A DNA stretch of 44,637 nt from Lachnospiraceae bacterium (lineage in GTDB: Bacteria; Bacillota; Clostridia; Lachnospirales; Lachnospiraceae). A program made the translations under genes and the position numbers. The notes below the pieces were generated by a model that worked only from the letters and a program-made list of their open reading frames with translations, searched no databases and was not told the origin of the DNA. Shown here piece after piece: positions 32,317 to 42,452 of the stretch. How positions within the stretch are numbered: the stretch's first letter is position 1; every line of letters begins with the position of its first letter. The stretch spans positions 1 through 44,637 of the forward strand of contig VSNJ01000016.1 of NCBI GenBank assembly GCA_009774235.1, written 5' to 3'.

Positions 32317-34154
32317 TGGATGTATTCAGATTTGGTCTAAGTTACTGGAAAAAGTATCTTCCAGCAGCAATTTTTATCCAAATATTAAGTTTTATAGCAC
32401 TTACATGCGATTTGCTTATTCCTATGATATCAGAAATGTTTATTGACTATGTTATACGGAGTGACAAACCAGATAAAACCAATATATTTTCATTTATGCT
32501 AAGCGGCAGGTATGGCAGTATACATACAATGGAACTGCTGTTTTCACTATCTGTCTTGCTTATGCTGCTGGTATCTGTGCGGCTGGTACTTATATATATT
32601 AAGAATGTTGGCAACCAGAAGCTTGGTCTTGGTCTTGAAACAGACCTGCGTATGGCAACTTTTAAAAAACTGTCAGACCTTGACAGTATGACAATATCTG
32701 ATTATAACACAGGTGAACTCCTTACCACAATTAATTCAGATACTATTATGTTTAAGGAAATGTTCTGCCGCATAGTGCCAAATATTATTGACAGCATTGC
32801 TGTACTGGCTATAAGTTCCATAATGCTTGCCAAAATACATATCTGGCTGCTTTTAATACCCGTGGCACTTGCACCTGTACTTTTTACTGCACTTATGCGT
32901 TTCCGTAAGCTTGCAAGAGAAAATTATAAAATTATAAGGGGAAATAACTCCATAATGAACCTTACTGTACAAGAAAACATTGAAGCTGTAAGGCTTGTAC
33001 GCTCATTTACCAATGAAAAAATAGAAAAAGAAAAGTTTGACAATGCTAATGAAGAGCTTAAAAATTCATATATAAACCAGATTAAACTTTCATCAAAATT
33101 TGAAGTAATATTTGGAATTGTCAAACAGACAGCATATATAGGTGGTATTGCAATAAGCGCAATACTTGTTATAAATGGTGAAATAATGGTAGGTTTCCTC
33201 GTTGCATGTACTAATTATATACTGAAAATTATGGACCATATTACACAGATAAATAATTCCCTTTTCCAGATGCAGCAGCAGCTTGTTTCAGGCCAGAAAA
33301 TGCTTGGTTTTATGAATAGGGAATCACGTATTGGCAATGGCACAAAACCAGTTAAAAATACTGAAAAAACAGATATTTCACTTAGCCATGTTTATCTTGA
33401 AACAGATGGTACAGCAATCCTTAAAGATATTAACCTTGAAATACCTTCTGGCAAAAAGGTTGGCATTGTTGGTGGTACAGGAAGCGGCAAAAGTGTACTT
33501 TTAGAATCACTTATAAGAATACATGATATAACAAGCGGTTCTATTAAATTAAACGGAATAGAAATAAGTACATATGAATTAAGTGCATTACGTGACAGGT
33601 TTGCATATGTATTCCAGGATGTATTCCTTTTTTCTAATACAATAGATTCAAATATTGCATATAGTGAACCTGATATAGAACATGAACATATTATCTCTGC
33701 TGCCAGGCATGCGCAAGCACATAGTTTTATCCAGAACCTGCCAGACAGCTACAATACAATAGTTGGTGAACGTGGTCTTGGTATTTCTGGCGGCCAGAAG
33801 CAAAGGATTTCAATAGCAAGGGCACTTCTTAAAAATTCACCTGTACTTGTACTTGACGATTCAACAAGTGCACTTGATGTAAATACAGAAAAGAAACTTA
33901 TTGCAGATATTAAGGAAAACTACCCTGATAAAACAATACTTATATCTGCACACAGGCTTTCTTCTGTTATATCATGTGATGAAATACTATATATGCAGGA
34001 TGGCATGATAACAGAACGTGGTACTTTTAATGAACTTATGGAATTAAATGGCAGGTTCGCCAAAGTGTATAAAGTACAGGAAGCACAGAATAAAGAAATA
34101 ATCAGTTACAATGAAGAAAATGGCATATCTGCTGCCAGGACAGGAGGGTATTAA
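32316..34154 (+). CDS. ABC exporter half-transporter with degenerate catalytic Walker B
   Basis: 612 residues: six membrane helices (1-~310) then an ATPase domain with Walker A GGTGSGKS (~385), signature SGGQKQR (~491) and Walker B VLVLDDSTSALD (~512). The catalytic Glu after Walker B is replaced by Asp, as in one subunit of heterodimeric type IV exporters such as BmrC/D and TM287/288. Its signature is canonical, while its partner has the complementary defects. TAATG overlaps on both sides indicate translational coupling with the LacI regulator before it and the partner after it. The substrate is unknown; drugs, peptides or lipids are typical. Confidence 0.9.
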   Translation: MDVFRFGLSYWKKYLPAAIFIQILSFIALTCDLLIPMISEMFIDYVIRSDKPDKTNIFSFMLSGRYGSIHTMELLFSLSVLLMLLVSVRLVLIYIKNVGNQKLGLGLETDLRMATFKKLSDLDSMTISDYNTGELLTTINSDTIMFKEMFCRIVPNIIDSIAVLAISSIMLAKIHIWLLLIPVALAPVLFTALMRFRKLARENYKIIRGNNSIMNLTVQENIEAVRLVRSFTNEKIEKEKFDNANEELKNSYINQIKLSSKFEVIFGIVKQTAYIGGIAISAILVINGEIMVGFLVACTNYILKIMDHITQINNSLFQMQQQLVSGQKMLGFMNRESRIGNGTKPVKNTEKTDISLSHVYLETDGTAILKDINLEIPSGKKVGIVGGTGSGKSVLLESLIRIHDITSGSIKLNGIEISTYELSALRDRFAYVFQDVFLFSNTIDSNIAYSEPDIEHEHIISAARHAQAHSFIQNLPDSYNTIVGERGLGISGGQKQRISIARALLKNSPVLVLDDSTSALDVNTEKKLIADIKENYPDKTILISAHRLSSVISCDEILYMQDGMITERGTFNELMELNGRFAKVYKVQEAQNKEIISYNEENGISAARTGGY

Positions 34155-35917
34155 TGGCAAAAAGAAATACTTATTTCCAGGATGAAGTTATAACAAAAAA
34201 AGTTGATATAAAACAGCTTGGTAAAATTTTACGCTATGTACTGCCCTATAAAAAAATTGTTATACTTGTAGCAATACTGATGCTTATATCTTCATTTGTA
34301 TCAATGCTTTCCCCGCTTCTTCTTAAAAAAATTATTAATGAAGTAGTGGCCAATGAAGACTACAGGGAACTTGCATTTATAATAGCAGGAATGTCTGTAC
34401 TTGCAATTATAGAAATCAGTACAACATTTATACACCAGCGGCAAACTGGCATAATGGGACATAAAGTTATTGCAGGCATACGGCAGGATATTTTCTATAA
34501 ACTCCAGGAACTGCCATTTGATTATTTTGATTCCAGGCCCGATGGCAAAATTGTAGTACGTGTAACAGATTATATAAATGACCTTGCCAACTTTTTTACA
34601 AATTTCCTTGTATTGCTGCTTGTTTATATTGTTAAAATAATTATTGTAACATTTTTTATGTTTTCAATAAGCCCACAGCTTACAGGTGTTGTATTAGCAG
34701 CAGTTATTCCTATGATGGTCTGTGTATTTGCACTGCGTTATTCAATAAGAAAAATTTTCCCAACACACCGGGCAAAAATTTCAAACCGTACAGCTTTTCT
34801 TGTTGAATCAATTATGGGAGAAAAGATTATTAAAAGTTATAACAGGGAAGAATTAAACACAGAAATTTATAAAGATTTACATTCCCAAAGCCTTAAAGTA
34901 TGGTTAAGCATTGTACACCGTAATGAATTAAATACACCTATTGTAGAAATATCATGGAACCTTGGTGTTATCTGTCTTTATGGCATTGCACTTTCAATGA
35001 TATTAAATGGCAATGCTTCAATGGATGCAGGAACATTAGTTGTATTTACAAGTTACATGGGTCTTTTCTCAGGTCCCATTACACAGATTGCGTTTATAAT
35101 ACAACAGCTTGCACAAGTAAGCTCTAACCTTGAACAGGTATTTGATACAATTAATTATCCTGCTGGCATTGAAAATGCCCCTGGTGCTGTTTCTATTAAA
35201 AATATCCAGGGAAAAGTTGACTTTAACCATGTAACATTTTCATATGATGAAGATGAACCTGTCTTAAAAGATTTTGACCTTCATATACAACCTGGAAGCA
35301 CAGTAGCACTTGTTGGACCAACTGGTGCAGGTAAAACTACAGTAATCAACCTGCTTACACGTTTCTATGATGTAGATGAAGGAAGTGTAACAATAGACGG
35401 TACAGATGTCAGGAATATAAGCCTGCACTCACTTCGTAAAGAAGTAGGTGTACTTATGCAGGACCCATTTTTATTTAAAGGGACAATACTTGAAAATATA
35501 CGCTATGGGCGGCCTGATGCCACAGATGAAGAATGTATAAATGCTGCACGGCTTATACACGCTGAAGAACGCATACTACAGTTCAAAGATGGATATAACC
35601 ACCAGCTTGAAGAACGTGGACAGGGGCTTTCCGCAGGTGAAAAACAGCTTGTAAGCTTTGCACGCATTATACTTAAAGACCCTTCCATAATAATACTTGA
35701 TGAAGCAACAAGTTCTATAGATACTGAAACAGAACAGTTAATTAAACAGGCACTTGATGTTATATTAAAAGATAAAACTGCATTTATGGTTGCACACAGA
35801 CTTTCAACAATACGCAATGCAGACCTTATATTATATATTGCAGACCAGGGAATTGCAGAATCTGGTACACACCAGGAACTTATGGAATTAAAAGGGCTTT
35901 ACTACCAGCTGAATTAA
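34154..35917 (+). CDS. ABC exporter half-transporter, partner of the preceding gene
   Basis: 587 residues: six membrane helices (to ~320) and an ATPase domain with Walker A GPTGAGKT (~388), Walker B IIILDEATSSID with the catalytic Glu intact (~515), and a weak signature LSAGEKQLVSFAR (~491) in place of LSGGQ. Together with the Asp-for-Glu change in the first subunit this is the expected asymmetric pair with one degenerate ATP site. Joined to it by a TAATG overlap. No further gene follows in the operon. Confidence 0.9.
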   Translation: MAKRNTYFQDEVITKKVDIKQLGKILRYVLPYKKIVILVAILMLISSFVSMLSPLLLKKIINEVVANEDYRELAFIIAGMSVLAIIEISTTFIHQRQTGIMGHKVIAGIRQDIFYKLQELPFDYFDSRPDGKIVVRVTDYINDLANFFTNFLVLLLVYIVKIIIVTFFMFSISPQLTGVVLAAVIPMMVCVFALRYSIRKIFPTHRAKISNRTAFLVESIMGEKIIKSYNREELNTEIYKDLHSQSLKVWLSIVHRNELNTPIVEISWNLGVICLYGIALSMILNGNASMDAGTLVVFTSYMGLFSGPITQIAFIIQQLAQVSSNLEQVFDTINYPAGIENAPGAVSIKNIQGKVDFNHVTFSYDEDEPVLKDFDLHIQPGSTVALVGPTGAGKTTVINLLTRFYDVDEGSVTIDGTDVRNISLHSLRKEVGVLMQDPFLFKGTILENIRYGRPDATDEECINAARLIHAEERILQFKDGYNHQLEERGQGLSAGEKQLVSFARIILKDPSIIILDEATSSIDTETEQLIKQALDVILKDKTAFMVAHRLSTIRNADLILYIADQGIAESGTHQELMELKGLYYQLN

Positions 35918-36274
35918 TATAACAGGGCTGCAGCACCAAGGAAAAACCATACAATATATATAAATTTTATTTTATCAAATACTATACCTTGTATTTTATA
36001 TTCTTAGTGCAACAGCCCCATTACTTTATATCAGATAGATTTTAAAACACATTCAACATCACTTTTATCTGGAATAGCAGGTATCCCGCCTCTTTTCTGT
36101 ACACACAGGCTTGCTGTGGCATTGCCATATCTGGCACATGCCTCCCACGCTAATAACTATTCTGACGTGGCTCAAACTGCCAAACAATCCCGTCTAGCCC
36201 TAAAAAGACAAGATTTGGATAATCGATACTATTATTTTACAAAATATTTAATCTTCAAATACCCATATTTGTAT
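35918..36274. other. 357-bp intergenic stretch with kinase relic and long-range inverted repeat
   Basis: An imperfect inverted repeat, GGGCTGCAGCACCAAG (35925-35940) with CTTAGTGCAACAGCCC (36003-36018), matches at 13 of 16 positions around a 62-bp AT-rich loop and may end the ABC operon. The relic of a sugar kinase follows. Bases ~36157-36274 show nothing I can assign; a 63-codon plus-strand frame there has no ribosome site and looks accidental. Confidence 0.5.
36031..36156 (-). pseudogene. C-terminal fragment of a PfkB-family sugar kinase
   Basis: On the minus strand the last 38 or so codons read WEACARYGNATASLC and VQKRGGIPAIPD, then KSDVECVLKSI and a stop. This is the typical C-terminus of ribokinase/fructokinase-like PfkB enzymes. 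Upstream of WEACARYG the frame hits a stop and similarity ends, so the main body with the active site (GAGD motif) is deleted. It lies between the LacI-ABC operon and the NSS transporter and suggests that a sugar-utilisation gene was lost here. Confidence 0.7.
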
Positions 36275-37675
36275 TTATATCCAGCTAATTATGCCTGCGG
36301 ATTTTAAAAGCAGTATTATAAGAAGTATTGGTGCTATTATCTTAATCATCGGTACATACAGCCATTTTCTTCCAAATTTACAGCCACTTTTCTCAACCTC
36401 ATCAATTACAACCTTTGGCTTAACCACCCATCCAATAAGAATACATGTGCCTATTGCTACTATAGGCATAAATAAATTATTACTGATATAATCCATAATA
36501 TCAAGAATCTGTGCTACTGCCCCATTAGGAAGTTTAACCTCAAAATAAAGCAGGTTATATCCCAGACATACTACTATACCAGCAACTAAAGCAATAACTC
36601 CTTCAATACATGCTGCCTTAGTCCTTGAAATATGGAACTCATCCATAAAACTTGAAACTACAGCCTCCATAACCGACATAGCACTTGTAACTGCTGCAAA
36701 AAGTACCATTGCAAAGAAAAGACACCCTACTATATTGCCAATCTTGCCCATTGCAGCAAAAACTTTAGGCAAAGAGACAAACATAAGGCTTGGACCTGAT
36801 GCCTGCATGCCTTCCATCCCCATAAATGTAAATACTGCTGGTATAATCATTACACCTGCAAGAAACGCAACAGCAGTATCAAATATCTCAATCTGGTTAA
36901 TAGACCGTGTTAAATTAGCATCATCCTTTACATATGAACCATATGCAACCATAATTCCCATTGCCACACTAAGACTGAAGAAAAGCTGCCCCATTGCATC
37001 AACAAGTACAGAGAAAAACCCCTTTATTGTCAGACCGTCAAAGTTTGGTACTACATATACCTTAAAACCTTCAAGACCTGTCCTTGTCACCCCGTCGTCA
37101 CCAGTATGGCTGATAGTCAGTGAAAATACAGCTATAATTACAACAAGAATAAGCAATACAGGCATAATTACCTGCGATGAACTTTCAATACCTTTATTTA
37201 CACCACGGAATATAATAAATGCAACTGCAGCAAGAAATAAAAGCATCATAATAACAGGCTCTATATTACTTGTTATAAAGCCAGTAAAATAACCATCCTT
37301 TGCTGCTTCTGTACCATGCCCTGTAAGATATGCAAGGAAATATTTAAGTACCCATCCTCCTATTGCACAGTAATAAGGCATTATAATAACAGGAACAATA
37401 CATGCAATAACACCTAACGGCTTCCAGCGCTTATGTATCTTACTATATGCTGTAAGCGGGCTCTGCTTTGTTTTTCTTCCAATGGCAATTTCCGTACTAA
37501 GCAGTGTAAAACCAAATGTCAGTGCCAGAACCAGATATACTACCAGGAACAGTCCACCGCCATCTTTAGCTGCAAGGTACGGAAATCTCCATATATTTCC
37601 AAGACCTACAGCACTACCGGCAGCTGCCAGCACAAAACCGATAGTGCCTGAAAATGAATTACGTTCTTTTTTCAT
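36275..37675 (-). CDS. NSS-family sodium-dependent transporter
   Basis: 466 residues, about 11 membrane helices. The first helix has the family hallmark GFVLAAAGSAVGLGNIWRFPYLAAKDGGG, containing the unwound sodium/substrate site. YCAIGGWVLKYFLAYLTG and FFSLSVAMGIMVAYGSY are also typical of SNF/LeuT-like proteins. It would import an amino acid or related amine with Na+. The lack of a 12th helix is common in bacteria. It lies downstream of the GPH symporter gene on the same strand but shows no functional tie to it. Confidence 0.9.
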   Translation of the reverse strand: MKKERNSFSGTIGFVLAAAGSAVGLGNIWRFPYLAAKDGGGLFLVVYLVLALTFGFTLLSTEIAIGRKTKQSPLTAYSKIHKRWKPLGVIACIVPVIIMPYYCAIGGWVLKYFLAYLTGHGTEAAKDGYFTGFITSNIEPVIMMLLFLAAVAFIIFRGVNKGIESSSQVIMPVLLILVVIIAVFSLTISHTGDDGVTRTGLEGFKVYVVPNFDGLTIKGFFSVLVDAMGQLFFSLSVAMGIMVAYGSYVKDDANLTRSINQIEIFDTAVAFLAGVMIIPAVFTFMGMEGMQASGPSLMFVSLPKVFAAMGKIGNIVGCLFFAMVLFAAVTSAMSVMEAVVSSFMDEFHISRTKAACIEGVIALVAGIVVCLGYNLLYFEVKLPNGAVAQILDIMDYISNNLFMPIVAIGTCILIGWVVKPKVVIDEVEKSGCKFGRKWLYVPMIKIIAPILLIILLLKSAGIISWI

Positions 37676-37744
37676 CCTGAACTCCCTTTCTTACTTTTAG
37701 AATAATAAAATAATTATACCCTATAGGAAGTCCAGTTGCAACTT

Positions 37745-39109
37745 TTAATTATTTTCCCTTATAGTAGCGTTAGCACGCTCTACATTAAGCCTTGAAAGGA
37801 ATATTGTAATTACCAGGTTAATTATCATTGGTATCCAAAGATACATAAAATAAAGCATATTAATACAAGATGATGTCTGTACTGCAGCATTGGCAATATA
37901 CCCGCTTGCGCTAAGAAGCCATCCTGAAAGGGCTGTACCAATACCGCCTCCTATTTTTACACCAAGTGATGTACAAGAATACATTGTACCATCAATACGT
38001 TTGCCCTTTGTTAAAAATGTATATTCTGAACATTCTGCAATTAATGCATTTAAATCACCCTGTAATGGACTCATTCCAAGAGATGCAATTCCTGAAAAAA
38101 GCAGCATAAGTGGAATATTTCCCATATATCCTGCTGCAATTACAAGCCCTCTTGCAACTGTAGCAATTATATATCCCATAAGGTTTAACTTATACATACC
38201 ATTAAATTTCTTTACTAAGAAAGGTGTTACAAGCAGTCCTATAATTAATGGTATATTAATTGCCCATGCAAAAACCCCAAGTAATGACGCATCCCCAAGA
38301 ATATAAGTCATAAAGAATATGCCCATATTAAGTGTTGCTGTAAATATCTGCATTAATATATACATTACACATATTATTATATAATATTTATTTGAAACCA
38401 GCATTTTGGCAGCACTTTTAAGACCATACTTTTCTTCCTGTAAATCCTTTTTTACAAGTTTTTTGTCCTCTAATTCTTCTGCTGGCAGCTCCTTTACAGA
38501 CAGGACAGAAATAGTATTTACAATAAGCCCAATAACTGCATATAATATAGCTATTGTCCTCCATCCTGCTGCGCCGCCTCCCATAGCTTCCACTGCATCG
38601 ACTGTAATTGTCTGGATTAACATGCTTGTACCAAAAGCAAACATAAAACGTATTGACCCCATCTGTACACGTTCGCTGTCATTTTTGGTAATAAGCGATG
38701 TAAGTGCTGAATATGCAATATTGTTTGCAGTATAAAAAACTGCGTTCAATAATGTATATGCAACAAAGAACCACGCATATTGTGCAAACTTGCTTGCCCC
38801 AGCAGGTACTATAAAAAGCATGACAATCATTGCTGAACATCCAATATATGCCCATAACATCCAAGGCCTTGCCTTGCCCATCCTGCTTTTTGTCTTGTCA
38901 ATCATTGACCCAAAGAATATATCTGTCACACCATCAAATAACTTTGAAACCATCATAAGCGTACCGACAATTCCTGAATCCATTCCTATAGTATCTGTCA
39001 GGTATATCATTAAAAATGATGATAAAAATGCATACACTACATTTCCTGCAATATCCCCCGAACCATACCCCACCTTATTATACCATTTTAAATATGTTTT
39101 TTTCCCCAT
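37745..39109 (-). CDS. GPH-family (MelB-like) sugar:cation symporter
   Basis: 454 residues with about 12 membrane helices. The N-terminus YNKVGYGSGDIAGNVVYAFLSSFLMIYLTD and the loop DKTKSRMGKARPWMLW carry the family motifs, including the Asp residues of the cation site (DGVTDIFFG). It probably imports the galactoside that the LacZ encoded just upstream hydrolyses. ATG 39109 follows GGAAGG. About 115 bp separate it from lacZ; a decayed repeat lies in that gap. Confidence 0.9.
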   Translation of the reverse strand: MGKKTYLKWYNKVGYGSGDIAGNVVYAFLSSFLMIYLTDTIGMDSGIVGTLMMVSKLFDGVTDIFFGSMIDKTKSRMGKARPWMLWAYIGCSAMIVMLFIVPAGASKFAQYAWFFVAYTLLNAVFYTANNIAYSALTSLITKNDSERVQMGSIRFMFAFGTSMLIQTITVDAVEAMGGGAAGWRTIAILYAVIGLIVNTISVLSVKELPAEELEDKKLVKKDLQEEKYGLKSAAKMLVSNKYYIIICVMYILMQIFTATLNMGIFFMTYILGDASLLGVFAWAINIPLIIGLLVTPFLVKKFNGMYKLNLMGYIIATVARGLVIAAGYMGNIPLMLLFSGIASLGMSPLQGDLNALIAECSEYTFLTKGKRIDGTMYSCTSLGVKIGGGIGTALSGWLLSASGYIANAAVQTSSCINMLYFMYLWIPMIINLVITIFLSRLNVERANATIRENN

Positions 39110-39142
39110 AGTATATTACCTTCCTCTCTTCTTTACATGTCA

Positions 39143-39205
39143 GACGGATATCTTTAATCCGCATTGCCTGCCCACTTGTAAACCAGCCTTATCACTGCTT
39201 AAAAA
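39143..39205. repeat. Decayed fragment of the MITE-family core
   Basis: CGGATATC, AATCCGCATTGCCTGC and AAACCAGCCTTATCACTGCTT follow the order of the core at 260-340 with gaps and substitutions. The CAAGCAGGC hairpin half is missing. It lies between lacZ and the symporter gene. Confidence 0.45.
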
Positions 39206-39225
39206 GCATGGATTGCCCAATAATG

Positions 39226-42200
39226 TCAAAATACGAGTTTCATCCTAAATATAAACACCTCCTCATTAAATTTGTATTTGTCAGAAAGTAAAGGTCCACA
39301 GCTGTTTGAACCAATTCCATTTTGTTTATAATCAAGGCAAAGCACTGTACATCCTGACTTTTCCAGTTCATAATTATGTTTCTTCTGTGCCAGTTCTTCT
39401 TGTGTATATAATGACACGTTAATTGAAAATGGTTCTGGTGATACTGCTGTAATGCTTTTTCCATCCCCATTTACAGATACATAATCACAATCTGCATGGC
39501 TGCCATTCTCCTGTGGACGTATATAATCTTCATGCATGTTTTCTGCTTTTGCATTAAACAGCCCATGCCTGCCTGCCCTGCACTTATCAATATAACTTTC
39601 GTATGGTCCAATTCCATAATATGAAACATTCTCCATACATCCATCAAGGAAAAACCTTAACCCAAACCTTGGAAGTTCTGGAAACTCTTTATCTTTTTTC
39701 ACATCCATGGTAACAGAAATTTCCCCTGTATTCCTGACTGTCCATATAGTATCAATATCAAGTATCCTCTGTATTGTAACAGCAGCAACAGACATTATAC
39801 TGTGTATCTTAACCCCGTCTTCTTCTATTTTATATTCTGTCTTATAAGCCCTTGTAATGCTTTTATCATAATGTGCAGCATACCATTCCTGTTTAATCCT
39901 TATATCATTATCTGTAGGTGCTCTCCAGATATTGATTTCCACAGGCTTTGTTATAATCTTCCTGCCCTCATAAATAATTTCTTTAAAAAGCCCGTCCAGT
40001 TTGTTATAGATATAATTTACAGAGTTATTCTTAATTGTTATATACCTGTCATCTTCGCTAACTTCAAGGGCATCTCCTTGTTTCTGGTTTTCTTGTAGCA
40101 GCATGGCAGTTACCTGGTTCCTCCCATCCTTGTTATTAATGCGGATTTCATCAAATCCAAGCTCATCTCTGGTGGAATTACGGTAATAAACTACTCTTAA
40201 ATAACATTTGCCTGCCTCAGGGATATCTAACTTTAAAGAAGTCTTTCCATCCCCATGTGGAGGAATTTCTTCTGTAAATACAACATCTCCAGCCATTAGT
40301 ATTTTGCCATCACAATCCAGTTCATATTTTACATATAAATACTTTCCAAGGTTCACAAAATCCATATAATTATGAATTATAAGTTCTCCTGTTTCACTGT
40401 TAAAACTAACTACCCTTGCAGGACGGCTGGTATTCTTATATTCCAAAAGCCCTGTATGTGGTGTACGGTCTGGATACACAAGCCCGTCTACACAGAAATT
40501 GCCATCATGTATATCTTCCCCATGGTCACCGCCATAATAATATACTGCTTTGCCATTTTCTGTAATTCCCTTATATATTGCATGGTCACACCATTCCCAT
40601 ACAAACCCGCCACACATAACATCATTGTTATTAATTATCTGGAAATAATCTTCAAAGTCTCCTGGCCCATTCCCCATTGCATGACAGTATTCCACAAGCA
40701 GATATGGCTTATCAGGTTCACTATCAATATATTTCTGTATATCTTCAATAGAAGGATACATCATACTATATATATCAATATTGGAATAGTCATATTTTCT
40801 CTTTTTGCCTGTATATATTGCACTTTCATAATGTGTAAGGCGTGTTTTGTCAAATCCTTTAGTCCATGCCAGTGCTTCCTCAAAAGCACATCCATAGGCA
40901 CATTCATTTCCCATTGACCAGATTACAATACATGGTCTGTTCTTATCCCTTTGCACACATAACTGGACACGGTCAAGCGTAGCAGGTATAAATTCTGGAT
41001 TATCTGCAAGCCTTTCACCCCAGCGGCTGCTGGTATTCTCCCAGCTTTTATCTTCTAAATACTGTGTCTGCATACCATGGCTTTCATTATCTGCCTCATC
41101 AATTACAAAGAACCCATATTCATCACAAATCTGGTAAAAATATGGTGCATTAGGATAATGGCTGCTACGGATAGCATTAAAATTATGTTTCTTAATTAAC
41201 TGCAAATCTTTTATAAGCTGTTCCTGGCTTATAACAAATCCTGTAACAGGGTCTGAATCATGGCGGTTTACGCCTTTGAATTTAACCTGGCTGTTATTTA
41301 CGTAAACAATATTTCCACTAATATAAATTTCCCTTATACCAATTCTGTCTGTAATTACTTCATTCCCAGATTCAATAACCATTGTATATAAATATGGCTC
41401 TTCTGGACTCCAAAGTACAGGGTCTTCAATCTTTATAATGCATATATACTGGTAATCATTATCACCCGCTAATTTTTCAAATATACCTGATGCTGTTTTA
41501 TTTCCTTTCATATCCAGAATAGTAACTTCTGGTTCTGTATAAGCTCCTTCAAACTTTGCTTTTACCCTTATTTCCGCATTCTCTGGATTAATACATACTG
41601 TTGTAAAATAATCATATAGAAAATTTTCTGGTCTTTTTAACAAATATACATCCCTGAATATACCACTCATACGGAATTTATCCTGGTCTTCAAAATATGT
41701 CCCGTCACACCACTTTAATACAAGGACTGCCAGCTGGTTTTCACCTTCCTGTAATAACCCTGTCACATCAAATTCACTTGTTGCATGTGATACCTGGCTA
41801 TAACCTGCATACTGTCCGTTTACCCAAAGATAAAAACATGAATCAACCCCTTCAAAGTCCAGGTAAGCCTTTGGCGCATCCTCATTTTTACTATAATTAA
41901 AGCTGCATATATATGCACCACATGGATTTTCCTGAGGTACATAAGGCGGGTCAACAGGTATTGGATATCTTACATTAGTATACTGGTGGCAGTCATAACC
42001 ATAATTCTGCCATACACCTGGCACCTCCACCATTTCAAATCCATCTGTCTGGTATCCTGTTTCATAAAACTTATCCTGTAAATCATAAATACTATCAAAA
42101 TATTTAAACTTCCATTCCCCATTAAGCATCTGGATACGGTCTGACTTCTCCCTGTCATATACCAGTGTCCCCATGTTCTTTGATGCAGGAATATAATATG

Positions 42201-42264
42201 CTCTTGGCGGCATAATATTTTCATGCATTATTTTTAAGTTTTCATAATGTTTAGGTATAATCAT
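39226..42264 (-). CDS. lacZ: Beta-galactosidase, GH2 family (LacZ type)
   Basis: 1012 residues, full length for the LacZ family. The N-terminal sugar-binding and immunoglobulin-like domains precede a TIM barrel with acid/base Glu454 (VIWSMGNECAYG) and nucleophile Glu525 (YLLVEYCHAMGNGPGD). GVNRHDSDPVTG and IRSSHYPNAPYFYQICDEYG are further hallmarks. The C-terminal Bgal_small_N domain is present (NNSVNYIYNKLDG, RAPTDND). There is no signal peptide, so it acts in the cytoplasm on lactose or other beta-galactosides imported by the GPH symporter downstream. It is divergent from an AraC regulator. Confidence 0.95.
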   Translation of the reverse strand: MIIPKHYENLKIMHENIMPPRAYYIPASKNMGTLVYDREKSDRIQMLNGEWKFKYFDSIYDLQDKFYETGYQTDGFEMVEVPGVWQNYGYDCHQYTNVRYPIPVDPPYVPQENPCGAYICSFNYSKNEDAPKAYLDFEGVDSCFYLWVNGQYAGYSQVSHATSEFDVTGLLQEGENQLAVLVLKWCDGTYFEDQDKFRMSGIFRDVYLLKRPENFLYDYFTTVCINPENAEIRVKAKFEGAYTEPEVTILDMKGNKTASGIFEKLAGDNDYQYICIIKIEDPVLWSPEEPYLYTMVIESGNEVITDRIGIREIYISGNIVYVNNSQVKFKGVNRHDSDPVTGFVISQEQLIKDLQLIKKHNFNAIRSSHYPNAPYFYQICDEYGFFVIDEADNESHGMQTQYLEDKSWENTSSRWGERLADNPEFIPATLDRVQLCVQRDKNRPCIVIWSMGNECAYGCAFEEALAWTKGFDKTRLTHYESAIYTGKKRKYDYSNIDIYSMMYPSIEDIQKYIDSEPDKPYLLVEYCHAMGNGPGDFEDYFQIINNNDVMCGGFVWEWCDHAIYKGITENGKAVYYYGGDHGEDIHDGNFCVDGLVYPDRTPHTGLLEYKNTSRPARVVSFNSETGELIIHNYMDFVNLGKYLYVKYELDCDGKILMAGDVVFTEEIPPHGDGKTSLKLDIPEAGKCYLRVVYYRNSTRDELGFDEIRINNKDGRNQVTAMLLQENQKQGDALEVSEDDRYITIKNNSVNYIYNKLDGLFKEIIYEGRKIITKPVEINIWRAPTDNDIRIKQEWYAAHYDKSITRAYKTEYKIEEDGVKIHSIMSVAAVTIQRILDIDTIWTVRNTGEISVTMDVKKDKEFPELPRFGLRFFLDGCMENVSYYGIGPYESYIDKCRAGRHGLFNAKAENMHEDYIRPQENGSHADCDYVSVNGDGKSITAVSPEPFSINVSLYTQEELAQKKHNYELEKSGCTVLCLDYKQNGIGSNSCGPLLSDKYKFNEEVFIFRMKLVF

Positions 42265-42452
42265 ATTTCTTCCTCCATTTCTTATAAGTTTCCGTATTTG
42301 ATAGTGTAATTATACCCTTTTATAATACCATAAGTCCATAAACTACATTAGACAAAACATGCACAAAATGATACAATTAATATAAAACATCAGACAATAT
42401 TACTTTATTTTAATTTTATTTCCAATATTTTGCTGAAAGGATGTAGTTTAAA

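Noticed and set aside
36116..36307. 63-codon plus-strand frame next to the kinase relic
   Set aside because: No ribosome site, overlaps antisense coding relic and the NSS gene end, no known motif.
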